Below are positions 13,117 through 26,600 of a stretch of DNA of 64,000 nt, in pieces. Below the pieces are notes generated by a model. The model was not told the DNA's origin. It ran no database searches and was given only the letters and a program-made list of their open reading frames with translations. Made by a program: the position numbers and the translations under genes. Each line of letters opens with the position of its first letter. Position 1 is the stretch's first letter. The DNA comes from Tubiluchus corallicola (lineage: Eukaryota > Priapulida > Priapulimorpha > Priapulimorphida > Tubiluchidae), in NCBI GenBank assembly GCA_030141605.1, contig JAQGDQ010000380.1, positions 64,001 to 128,000 of the forward strand. The letters are read 5' to 3'.

Positions 13117-13869
13117 TTACTTTATGTCACTATTTGTTTTTGAGCTGTTATATTTACTAGTAATTGTCATTATTGAAAGACGGGTTAGTGTACTCGATAA
13201 CGTATGTTCTTCGCCACCACTTTGATTTGATTGGCTACAAATGTTACTGAATTCTAACGTATGTTATGTGTTGGGAGAAAACAATAAATGATTTGAATTG
13301 ATTTGGTTGTGGTTTCATGTGAAGTTATTAGTTTGTAGTATTAAATATTAATTATGTGCACTATTCCAAAAGATACCTTTGAATGTAGCTTATTTTCTGC
13401 TTGCAAAAAATACACAAAAATCTTACTAAATGGATATACCTGTAGTAGATAACTTGTAAGACTAATGAGCAAGCTAGCCAGTTTTTTTCTTTTCTTTTTT
13501 CTCCTCATCTCCTAAGTAATTGTTGCTCTTTCTCATACTTACTTTTTCTCATAAATTTTTCTATATTGCACTTTTTTGATGCTTATTTTTTTCTTTCCAT
13601 ACTCTCAGTTTTTAACTTTACTCACTAACTTTTGTCAAATTCCCCTGTTAATAAGACCCCATTTGAAACTACTACGTATAATAATCCTATTTACTGAATA
13701 ATTGTATTGTTTTGTTTAAATTTTGATGTCCAACTTTATTTTTTTTTTGTTTCAGTTCTCTTTGGATAATTTGTATCATTTATACTGTTTTTATTTGTAT
13801 TTTTTCTTATTTGTTTTTGTTTTTGTTATCTGCAGCATCACCGTTAATTTTTAATACACTAATTTATTT

Positions 13870-14006
13870 ATAAGAAAGGGCAGGAGACTAGATGACCCTA
13901 TGGTCCTTCCCTGCCCTGCTCCACGATTATAATTACTTAATATTTAAAAAACTTTTGATGTTAAACTAATTGGAGAAAATAAATGTTCTATGTCTATGTC
14001 TATGTA
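13870..14006 (+). repeat. Non-LTR retrotransposon 3' end
   Basis: A GGGCAGG...CCTGCCC hairpin around ACTAGATGACCCTATGG is followed by AATAAATG and a TCTATG tandem tail (13983-14006). This layout is typical of CR1/L2-like 3' ends. I do not recognise RT coding sequence just upstream. Confidence 0.6.
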
Positions 14007-14559
14007 TGGTGAAGCCAAACAGCCCAAGTTTTATACCATAAATACATAATATGAGAAATTACTGAAAGTGTCTTTAGAGTGTTAAATGATTACTCGTGTT
14101 TGTTTGTTATCAGCATTAATATTATTATCAACAGATTTTTGTTAATGATTGAAGTGTTTTTGAAATTACCTTAGCATGACATAATGTAATGTTTTTAATG
14201 TTAAATGTTTTTAAGCGCATGTGATAAAAATGTTAAAATTTTCCTTTCCTTCCCATTTAATCGCAATTCAAAGGTAATGCAAATCAATTGTGCGCTATTA
14301 GAAACTATTAGATGCTTCTTTTAAAACAGAAGATGATTAAGATTGTTGTGAATCAAATTTAGCTTTTCGCTGTTAACCTGTTAATTTGTAACTTTTTGTT
14401 ATTGTAATGGTAAATAGATTACTTTACTTAGCTTTTTGTAATAAGCGAACAGCACGTCTACAAAAATGATGATTTATTGCAGTGTACCAGAGCCTCCCCC
14501 CACACATCTGTGCCGTGTGATTTCTTTACGTGTCTAAAAAAGATTTTTGTCTTTTTCAG

Positions 14560-14687
14560 GGGATCCACACAACAATCCAGTATCATCCCATGACCCGTTT
14601 AAAACGCTTTTTACAGCTAGAATAAACTTTGATACGTCCGAGTCGAAACTGAGACGAGAATTCGAAGTTTTTGGTCCCATAAAGAAG
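14560..14687 (+). CDS. SNRNP70: SNRNP70 exon: start of RRM (RNP2)
   Basis: The acceptor is CTTTTTCAG and the donor AAG|GTAAGC. The exon starts in phase 1 and ends in phase 0. It encodes the conserved DPHN region, [13 protein letters not shown] (RNP2) and [15 protein letters not shown], matching the first beta-alpha-beta half of the U1-70K RRM. Confidence 0.96.
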
Positions 14688-17600
14688 GTAAGCGAATAAG
14701 AAAAGTGTTGTACTTTGTCTTTATCGCAGCGATCTTATTGTCGAGAAATGCACCTGTATGACATATCTCGACACTCTGTGTTTATTCCTACTTGCTTGGA
14801 TGTGCCCTAGCAAAAAGGTTTATTAATGAATATACAATCTTCTCTGAATAAGCCTCTAGACCATAGATAGTATTTGGCATTCTGCCTAAGTGCTTATTAA
14901 ATGAATTATCTATTCTATTTCTAATAGGCTTCTAAATTATATTTGCGTCTAAACTGTATTAGGTTGAGTTAGCATAGTAGCCCTCTAAAGGCTATGTTAG
15001 CTTCTTTAGTCTCATTCTTGAGAATATTCTGACGCCCATGTATATACATATATAGTATACGTATACATATATACATAAATACATAAAGTGATCATTATTA
15101 ACCAAAGGATAGCTGACTAGATGACCAATTGGTCTTTTACTGCCCTTTCTTCACAAAATGATTTTTCAAATTATTATTTGTATTATAACTCTCTGTTTAT
15201 TGCAAGATAAATAAGAGATTGTATATATATATATATACCTTTATTTGCCATAAAATAATGATAGCATACATTATACAATGTGAAATATTATTCAGTGATT
15301 GCCTGGGCTACACTGCTAATAGGCAAATGCATCTGGTGCAAAAATTAGAACTACGACGCAGTAGGGTGTGTAGAAAACGAGTAATAAACTTAAAAAATGA
15401 TATAAGCTACAATAAAATACACCTATCTAAAAAAACCAAAGCACACTTACAAATACAATCTCATGTAAAATCATACGTGTCGTAGAGGTTGTATAAACAC
15501 GTATGTTGACAAACACAAACACAAAACGATCTCACGGTACAACTGAACATTCGAGCAGTACAATAATTTGTGTTTATATGTAAAGCAATAACATAATTAT
15601 TTGTTCTAATAATAATAATTATGTGTGATCTGTTCTTGTATGTCGTAGTATTCTAAACGCATTCTAGTTTCGAGCAAATAGCTTTTTTATATCGCGTACT
15701 AAGTTTTCTTACTAAAACGTAAACAAGGCCGTTTATTATAAGTATGTAGTAGGCAAAAAAACTGTTAAATAATTATTAAAAAACTATTAAGTTAAATAAT
15801 TAATTTTTGCTTAAATATCTCATTGTAAATATCATCATATGATCTTGCTTAATAATTATACGCATTTTAATCACCTGCTCTCTTGGTTTCTATTCATCTA
15901 ATCAATACAACCATTTAGAAAGATGCAGTACTAACAAATTCAGGTTCATTTCTGGTCTGGAGCTTATATTAGGTGTTGGAACTTGGGTAAAATGTGTGGT
16001 TTATATATGGTTTATTTGCGTGATTATTTGGCAAATATGATAAGTCGTGAGTGAGTGTGAAAAAAGTTTATATTAGGTGTTGGAACTTGGGCAAAATGTG
16101 TGGTTTATATATGGTTTATTTGCGTGATTATTTGGCAAATATGATAAGTCGTGAGTGAGTGTGAAGAAAGTTTATATTAGGTGTTGGAACTTGGGTAAAA
16201 TGTGTGGTTTATATATGGTTTATTTGCGTGATTATTTGGCAAGTTTGATAAGTCGTGAGTGAGTGTGAAGAAAGTTTATATTAGGTGTTGGAACTTGGGC
16301 AAAATGTGTGGTTTATATATGGTTTATTTGTGTGATTATTTGGCAAATTTGATAAGTCGTGAGTGAGTGTGAAGAAAGTTTATATTAGGTGTTGGAACTT
16401 GGGTAAAATGTGTGGTTTATATATGGTTTATTTGTGTGATTATTTGGCAAATTTGATAAGTCGTGAGTGAGTGTGAAGAACGTTTATATTAGGTGTTGGA
16501 ACTTGGGTAAAATGTGTGGTTTATATGTGGTTTATTTGTGTGATTATTTGGCAAGTTTGATAAGTCGTGAGTGAGTGTGAAGAACGTTTATATTAGGTGT
16601 TGGAACTTGGGTAAAATGTGTGGTTTATATATGGTTTATTTGTGTGATTATTTGGCAAGTTTGATAAGTCGTGAGTGAGTGTGAAGAAAGTTTATATTAG
16701 GTGTTATAACTTGGGCAAAATGTGTGGTTTATATATGGTTTATTTGCGTGATTATTTGGCAAATTTGATAAGTCGTGAGTGAGTGTGAAGAAAGTTTTGA
16801 GTTTTAATTGTATCGTCTGTTTTTAGCAGACGACGAACTCCGTCATTTTTACAGCCTGTGTTCTTCCACTAAAGACGTTTTCATCGATTTTACTAGCTTT
16901 TTCTACTGCATTTAGCTATTCCCAGAATGAAGGTTTGATGGAATGAAATTATCTAGTTGTTAATTTAGGAAACGAGGCGTTAAATTATTGGAAAATTAAT
17001 AACATGGCACTAAGTCAGTTTAAATAAAGAGTAATAAACGAAACATTAGGGGTTACTTAAGGGACAAGGGAACACGCTTCGTTAATAAAGCTAAAAAATT
17101 CGCATTAAAGTTTTTTAGCACTCAAGTACTGTCTTATTGCATGCAGGGCTTGCGTTAGCAGTAACGCTGTATCAAACTTCTTAATTTAAATCCCGCGATG
17201 ACCGTTAATTTTACTGGTAAGTGAATTGATATAAGTTTAGATAACATTGTGTAAAGTTTGAAAAAAAAATCAAAGCATTAGTAGCGCAGTCTTCGCTAAC
17301 TAAGCAAAAGTTTAAATTACTTTACATCAGGGGTGTGCAAATTGCGGCCCACCGAGAGAATTTGTGCGGCCCGCGAAGAGATTTGTCAACCTAATGAAAG
17401 TGCGGCCCGGGCCATTAATTGAGTGTATCCATCTGAAGTCCGTGCCAAAGATAGTGCGGGTAGTTTTTTCTACTAGATCGGATGCCATTAACCCTTACAA
17501 GACGGTTGTAGCTTAACGTCACTGCACTACACAGACTGTGTGATACACATTACTAATATGCATTGTAATGAAATTACCACTATCTGTCCTGAAACTAGAA

Positions 17601-20600
17601 ATATGTGGTTTGTAATATAAATTTTAATAACTTCTGAAATAGTTTCTTGATTGTAGTAGTAATGATATATGCAGGTCGGATACAAAAAAATCGTTATTAG
17701 GTTCTACTGTACTTGGCTCCTTGATCAAACTGCCTGTGGCCCGCAGGAATTGCGGGAAAGTTTAATGTGGCCCGGCTAGTCAGATAATTTGCTCACCCCT
17801 GCTTTACATTGTCGGTATAAGATCAGTAATATGTTTTTTTGGTGAATCAGTGGTGCACCCTGGGATGGTGATACAGTGACATTTTACCAGGTGGTTCAAA
17901 TGTTTTAAATTATTAACAACTGTCTTTTTCAATAACATAAGTCTTCGAATAGGTAAACGTAACGCTAAATAATATAACTTTGTTTGCAAAATTTTTTGGG
18001 ATATTCTTTGAAATTTCATTTCTTATGCTTTAAGCAGGTTTTGCTGGAAACAATAAAATCTGTTCACAGTAGCAACGTACACAATCGAAACTGTTATGAT
18101 AAATATTCTATGCTCATATCAGTTAATAATATACTAGTTATGAAATTTCTGAGTGAAATTAAAGTTCTAAAATTCAGTTAGTTTGTAATTTATAATTGCA
18201 ACTAGTCAAAGTGTGCTCTACGTTGTATTACATTACTATATATAATATTGTGTAACATATAATTGTGTACTTGCAAACCAAAACCGTCCATAAGTTGACG
18301 TACTTAAAACTACGTTATAATGATTCAAAGTAGACTGCACCAAAAATTTGGTCGAATCTCATTTTTTGTTTATTATATAAACGAACGCTAAATATATTGG
18401 ACTTTCATATTTTAGCATCAAATTATCAAGAAAAAGTTCGAAAAATACTAAAAATCCCATTTTATAACCCTGTGTCCACTTTTTTGGCTAGAAACTAGTA
18501 CTGTAATTGTAAAAAAACTCGTATTTTCAAGCCCTGATAGTAGTTCGTGGAAGCAGTCATTTTGCTTTGAGTTTTTTCTGCTGCCAAGCCCAGGTCTTGG
18601 TGAATAAGAGCCATCTACTGGATTTAAACATAACTTCAACGTGTTCTTGCAAAGTCCATAGCAACCAACATTTGTGCGGTTGCTAAGTGTTTTGTAGAAA
18701 CGTGACTAAAAACAATGGCTGCTCTAACAGTGATTTTCTCAAGATTATGTTTTTCAGTGCGCAGCTTGCACCTCAACTTCAACGTGGATTATCTCAGCTT
18801 AGAAATAACATAAAGCAATGAGCTTGGTATCAAAATGATCCTCGTGAAATAGAGATTCAGGATGTGTGAATAACTAGAAAAGCTTAATTGCCACCTTTTG
18901 GATGATTTTGGTATACAAGCTCACATATATAATATAATAGCAATATAAGTACAATATGTCCTATGTGAAGCTAATTGCATACACATTATGTTGTAAATTG
19001 TAGTAAAGAATGGCTTCTGGTTGTTATTTTCAGATCATCTTGATTCATGACAAGATCACTGGGAAGCCTAGAGGTTATGCTTTTATTGAATACGAACACG
19101 AGCGTGATATGCATTGTAAGTATGTAATAAGACAGCTTGAGGTAGATGGGCAACATTTACCCCTTATTTCATTCTCTCAAATTGTTGAAGCAAATTGTTG
19201 AAGCATTGTAGGAGCATTTTGTTGAACGGCTTAATTAATTCTTGATATTCGTGGGCAGATAGCAGTGCGTGGAATTGTTTGAATAGAATGTAGTATGCAT
19301 ACTACTGTGTGAGAGTGTAGTATGCATACTACTGTGTGAGAGTGTAGTATGCATACTACTGTGTGAGAGTGTAGTATGAATACTACTGTGTGAGAGTGTA
19401 GTATGCATACTACTGTGTGAGAGTGTAGTATGAATACTACTGTGTGAGAGTGTAGTATGCATACTACTGTGTGAGAGCCTAGTATGCATACTACTGTGTG
19501 AGAGTGTAGTATGCATACTACTGTGTGAGAGTGTAGTATGCATACTACTGTGTGAGAGTGTAGTATGAATACTACTATGTGAGAGTGTAGTATGCATACT
19601 ACTGTGTGACAGTGTAGTATGCATACTACTGTGTGAGAGCGTAGTATGCATACTACTGTGTGAGAGCGTAGTATGCATACTACTGTGTGAGAGTGTAGTA
19701 TGCATACTACTGTGTGAGAGCGTAGTATGCATACTACTGTTTGAGAGCGTAATGAAGTGAGCTTATTTTTATACCAATACCAGGGTGTCCGTATTTAGCC
19801 CAAAAAGTGACAACTGGCAAACCTATGCATAACTGGTGGCATAACAACTGGTAACTGTGTCTAAACTATGTTATCTGAGCGTATTTGGGATGTAATGAAG
19901 TGAACTTATTTTTATGGGGGGAAAATTGCTTTTGTGCGATACGTAAGCTTTGGTGATGGGCCATTCAGCTATGATAGGTTAGGTTAACAAAATACGGCTT
20001 GTCTTGATTGCTGTTTGTTATTATAAGTGCTGTTTTAGGATTTGGTACTGTGCTTTTTACATGAAAAGTTATATGTATGAACAATCTTATACACAAATTT
20101 TTACATAATTTTTTATCAACAGTTTTCACTTACATACACTCTGTAGTGTATTACTATTCTAAAGTTGTAGTTTGCTGATACGCTGATTACATGCGTTTCC
20201 TGTGCTGTTCTCTGAATTACCAAATTCCTACTTGCAACATTAGGGTGTCCATATTAACACCCAAAAATGACAACATTACAGTGACAACGAAACCTATGCA
20301 TAACTGGTGGCATAACAACTGGTAACTGTCTCTAAACTATGTTATTATGATTGCAAGCCATTTTTTTGCCAATATTGCGCTGTGTAAGAATATTTTCTTT
20401 GATAAAAACAAACAAAATTCTTTGACAAAGGGCAAAAATTGGTCAAAATTTTTATCTAGAGGCCAGAGATTAACAGAAAACTAAAATCACTTTCATTCTT
20501 TATTGCTATGTTGTGTAATACAGTAAGTCCTCGCTTAGTGACACTAATACGTTCCAGCAAAATCTAATATTTAAACAAAGCCAATACTTTCATAGAAGCT

Positions 20601-23600
20601 AAAGTAAAAGTATTGGAATGCGTTCTTGTTGTGTTTTGTTTCTCTCGGAAGGCTCGTAGAGAAAACCAGAAAACACTTCATCAAATTAAACTAGTTTATT
20701 AAGCGAGAATTCTACAACAGAAAAGTATGAAGGAACGCGAAATTATTACACTAAACGTGAAAATCTGGAAAACGTTTAAGTGTATTTCAAAATACAAGTA
20801 TACAAGAGAATGTGTAAGTGGTGTCCATGTGAATCTGTGTGTCTGTCTCAGCGGCCTGCTTCGCCTTACATAGGGTGCCAGGGAACATTCTAGACGTTTC
20901 TTTCTAGAACATTCTACAAGGTAAGACAATTATTCTAACGGAACATTCTACAATGTTCTATTTAATTCTAATAGATGCCAGCGATCTCCACAACAGTTCT
21001 AGAGACAAAAGTCAATGCTGCTTAAATCATGTAAATTAAATTGTTTATGAGTTTTACTTATGTTTCTGCTGATTAATTTTTTATTTTGCTTGCTTGAAAC
21101 CAGCTTTTTGCTTGCTTGAAACCAGCTGTATGTGTTACTAACCTAGCTAGCCCGGTTTCTCTTCAGTTGACATTTAGGTCTTGGCAGCCGTTAAACAATA
21201 AATACTGCAGCGGAGTCAAAGCCAAGCCCCGACGTGATCTTGGGAATTCTAGATACTTAATCCGATTGCTGTAACAATTTGTTGCAAGTAACATTCCTTC
21301 CCGTAAAGTTTGCCCCGATGTCTCGCCTGATACGAAGGGCTAGCGTTTAGTGGTCAGTTGGGAGGTAGAAACGTATACTTGTGTATAACAATTTCAGCGT
21401 TTATATTACTAGTGCACTTTTACAAGAGAATAATGCAATATCTACTGTTTTAATGCATCAATTTAAGTAAAAAAAAAAGTTGCTGATAAGATAAAAATTG
21501 GCTTCAAACAAAGTAAAAAAATCGTCGTTAAAACAAAATGGCGTGTTACGTGAAAAAAGTGTCAAATGTTCAGCGTCGTTAAAGTGAAACGTCGCTAAAC
21601 AGGGTGTCATTAAGCGAGGAGTTACTGCACTTTTATATTACAAACAAAATGGCGTGTTGTTAAGTGAAAAAAGTGTCAAATGTTCAGCGTCATTAAAATG
21701 AAACGTCGCTAAACAGGGCGTCGTTAAGCGAGGAGTTACTGCACTTTTAAATTACAAACAAAATGGCATGTTGTTAAGTGAAAAACGTGTCAAATGTTCA
21801 GCGTCATTAATATGAAACGTCGCTAAACAGGGTGGCGTTAAGCGAGGATTTACTGCACTTTTAAATTACAAACAAAATGGCATGTTGTTAAGTGAAAAAC
21901 GTGTCAAATGTTCAGCGTCGTTAAAGTGAAACGTCGCTAAACAGGGTGGCGTTAAGCGAGGATTTACTGCACTTTTAAATTACAAACAAAATGGCATGTT
22001 GTTAAGTGAAAAAAGTGTCAAATGTTCAGCGTCATTAATATGAAACGTCGCTAAACAGGGTGGCGTTAAGCGAGGAGTTACTGCACTTTTATATTACAAA
22101 CAAAATGGCATGTTGTTAAGTGAAAAAAGGTGTCGAATGTTCAGCGTCGTTAAGCGAGGAGTTACTAAACTTTTATTTTACAATATAACAACTTTTGATC
22201 GCCAGCAAATAAATTATCAACTTAACTTACACTTTATATTTGCACAATATATTTGGACACAGTACAAAAACTCAAATTTATAACACTGTTGAGTACAATA
22301 TATTAAATATTTATATTTTACGAAATGTCATTATTATATACATTTAAGCTAAAAATGCAAAAGAATTCTATATAGCACAGGTATTTTAAAGCTATAAACT
22401 GTGAAAACTGTCAAAAAAATTTGAAAATTTTGAATAAAGCTGTTAAAAATTTACAAATCAAGTAGAACTTGTGAAACATATAGACGTTAATACAGACTTG
22501 ATAAGCTTATTACCATGTACAGTAGTTGTACAGAATGATACGACATACTGAAGTTGTACGGCATGATATGACATACTGTAGTTGTACAGAATGATACGAC
22601 ATACACGTACTGTGTCCAAATATATTTGCTCTTGTACTGCCTATTAAACATCCCTTGTTACACTGTCAATTTCCAAATTGCAATTTTGCGAGCATTTTAT
22701 CACTTTTGGAGATTCGTAATTGCTAGCACTGTAAGCCTGATGTTGTCTGTTTCCGACATTCTCTTCCTAATTGAACGCTCCAATGAATAATGAGCAATTG
22801 CTGTCACTTTGCTTCACTCGTCAACGAGAGAGTTTTAAACAGGTGAAAACCTACGAATTCTTAACTAAATAATGAAATTGCGTAACATAATTTTGTAATG
22901 GGTGATTGTATCTAATCTTTCGCATCATCATTATTATTACTTATTTCAAAATACCAGCACAATTTTCAATTTGTTAGTAGCATGAAAAATACATTATATG
23001 AATTGTATTACACATTATAATAATTTCAACAAAAAGGGGCAATAAATAATATAGCAGTTAGTTTAACGTTGCCATTTCTTCCCTTGATTTACGTTTGCGT
23101 AGGCGACGTCATGTAATGGCGGCTTCGGAACAATATTGCACGAGATTTGACATGAAAATACAGTCATACCCCGGTTTTCGAATGTCTCCATACTCCTACA
23201 AATCAGTTTTCGACCAGAAAATTCGAGTTGAAATTGTCTACATTCTCGACCAGAATTTCGGTACTCGACCAACCGCCAAGCACGTGATGAACGCATGTGC
23301 AGCGAGGTGAGTAGAGCCGAGCGTAACCGACCGCGCCCGAGAGTAGTCATGTACGTGTTTCTGATCTTGCTTACATATACCATCACACTGCTACCAACAC
23401 GTAACGTTTTTTCATGCAGGAATAATTATGTTTTTCTTTCTAAGGAATTCTATTATGTTCTTCTTATCAGTTATATCATATGTACTGTTTAGATAAACAT
23501 TTTTCCATTATTATATTTCATTTTAGTAATACTTTACGGTTCATTTGGTGCTTGAGAACGGATTATTTGCTTTTACATTATTTCTTACGGGAATAAATGA

Positions 23601-26600
23601 TTCGGTTCTCGACCAAATCGGTTTTCAAACACTTTTTAGGAACGAATTACGGTCGAAAACAGAGGTATGACTGTAAACAATTAATCCTTTCAACGCGGGT
23701 AAGATATGTGCATAAAATTGTTATAAAATAGTATAATTTCTTAAGGCAATTTTTCTGAAATCTATTTCAGGTCCTTTGATGTGCAAAGTATTTCAATTTC
23801 TTTAGCCCTGTTTTTAAACACCTAACCATAGTATATATTTTTATGCCTATTGCATATATAACCATGAATATCTTCATTGTAGATTTTTTTTATCTATATA
23901 TCAATTTTACTACACCTTTGGCTTCTATGTGAATATATAATATGCAACAATATAATCTATAATAACTAATTTTAAAAATTGTATGTCTAAATTGTTTTAT
24001 TGATTTTGTTTGCATGAAAAAGTGCAGTTCGGTGAATTATTTTAGTTTTGTGACAAGTTTAATTCACTCATAGAGCACGGAGTTTCATGAAGCGTTTTAT
24101 TTAAATGAAAATCTGATGTTGATTTATGACATGACCTTCTTTTACATTTTACACATTTTACACAGAAAACATTGACAAATATCAATAAACAGTGTAGTAT
24201 ATGTATATAAGCTACTTAAATGTTATATTTACTGAATTTATATAGGCTAGTGTTAAAACACTTATTACAAAAATTGAAAAGAGACAGATGTTGCATAGAA
24301 TTACAATCATTGTGCTTTAGAAGCATACTTTATATGGTTTTTTATTATTATTATTTATTCGTACACGTACAATAACAAAATTATGTACAAGGTTTAGTCA
24401 AAAAATAACAATATGCATTAAATAAATCTATAAATAAATGTAGACTAAAAATCAATATAGATTATAATTATTTAAAAGTATACTATAATATTTATAGGCA
24501 AAATGTGCATTTTAGAATAATACTTTTTGCTAACGGCAGCCGTAGCCATTGGCAGTGTTTTGTTTTTGTTTTATTTGCGATCTGATAACTGAAAGTCATT
24601 TTCTGATAGTCATTTAATTAATTGATAGCAATTCTTAATCCAGACTTAGCTGTGTGCTGCTAAGTATCTCTTAACCTTCATGGCGGAGCCACAATAGAAA
24701 ATCAATAAAACTTACATTTTCTTTGTAGGTCTGCTAAGCTACGATAAGACGTCGTTTCTTCTCCCCTTTAATCGGCATTTATACCAAATCGGTTGGAATG
24801 ATTTCTTTTTCTTTCTCTCTCTCACTTTGTGAGCGAGTATTCAGAATCATTGCATCAAGTTTTGAATCGTTGTTTACTTTAATAAAATATTGCTGAACGT
24901 TCTGAGCCCGGGACACATTTAAACGAAATTTTCCCGAAATTAAACATTTTACAGGAGCCGATGCATATTTAAATGAGAGCTTAATTTGATTAGAGGGATA
25001 AAATTTTATGCCTTTCAAGTGTAAAAAAATCTTGTTCGAGTAGTTTCGGCTCGTCGTCGGTGGGCTTTGATTAAGAAGAGAGTTGAACGTAATGTAATTC
25101 AAGTGCTGCAAGTGTTGCAAGCTTGATGGCATAGTTAAATGCGCACTTGATTGTTCTAACAAGTGCTGCAAGCTTGATGGCCTAGTTAAATGCTCGTCTT
25201 GATTGTTCTAACAAAGCTGCACGTGTTGCAAGCTTGATGGCCCAGTTAAATGCTCATCTTGATTGTTCGAACAAAGCTGCACGTGTTGCAAGCTTGATGG
25301 CCCAGTTAAATGCTCGTCTTGATTATTCTAACAAAGCTGCACGTGTTGCAAGCTTGATGGCCCAGTTAAATGCTCGTCTTGATTGTTCTAACAAAGCTGC
25401 AAGTGTTGCAAGCTTGATGGCCCAGCTAAATGCTCGTCTTGATTGTTCTAACAAAGCTGCAAGTGTTGCAAGCTTGATGGCCCAGTTAAATGCTCGTCTT
25501 GATTGTTCTAACAAAGCTGCACGTGTTGCAAGCTTGATGGCCCAGTTAAATGCTCGTCTTGATTGTTCTAACAAAGCTGCATGTGTTGCAAGCTTGATGG
25601 CCCAGTTAAATGCTCGTCTTGATTGTTCTAACAAAGCTGCACGTGTTGCAAGCTTGATGGCCCAGTTAAATGCTCGTCTTGATTGTTCTAACAAAGCTGC
25701 ACGTGTTGCAAGCTTGATGGCCCAGCTAAATGCTCGTCTTGATTGTTCTAACAAAGCTGCACGTGTTGCAAGCGTGATGGCCCAGTTAAATGCTCGTCTT
25801 GATTGTTCTAACAAAGCTGCAAGTGTTGCAAGCTTGATGGCCCAGCTAAATGCTCGTCTTGATTGTTCTAACAAAGCTGCAAGTGTTGCAAGCTTGATGG
25901 CCCAGTTAAATGCTCGTCTTGATTGTTCTAACAAAGCTGCAAGTGTTGCAAGCTTGATGGCCCAGTTAAATGCATGCTTGGTTGTTGTCAGCTGCAATTT
26001 TAAATGCTTAAAGTTAGTGACTGAAATTAGCATACCTTGCGTACATAAATTGTACTATAATTTAATCAGTTGAACTGTTTCACAACTTTTTCATCATATT
26101 TAGGCTAGTATTTTCCCAACAATAAATAAAAAAATAATTTACATGTTACCTGTGTGTTGTGCCACCATTGTTATGTTATGCTGTAAAACGGTTAAAATAT
26201 CAAGACTCAAAATCATCGGGTGGTGGGGTGGTATTAATAAAACTCAAAAGTTGCTTGCTGTTTTTGCTTTAGATATCCGTAGATTTTGCTGACATCTGCT
26301 GGCAGATAGAGTTATTATTACAAACTATTTGCGTGACTAGCCAATTACTGAGTGTGTTGATCGCAGTGTGCTTAGTAAATGAAAGTTAAGCAGTGCTGGG
26401 CTTGATGAGGAGAGGGCACCGTTCCTGGGTAGATGCGTCTGCCGTTTTGTCGTAATTAAGTTTTTCCTGTTTGCTACAACTCTCGTCACATCAACAAAGT
26501 CATAGTAACAAAGGTTTTCTTAGAACATCTCTCACTTCACACAACAAGTGATAATGCAAAACTTGCATGATTTCAGGTTATTATTCATCTTTCACATTAC

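Noticed and set aside
25234-26073. 279-codon frame of 20-residue repeats
   Set aside because: Product of a 60-bp tandem unit that is stop-free on both strands. The non-repeat end has no domain.
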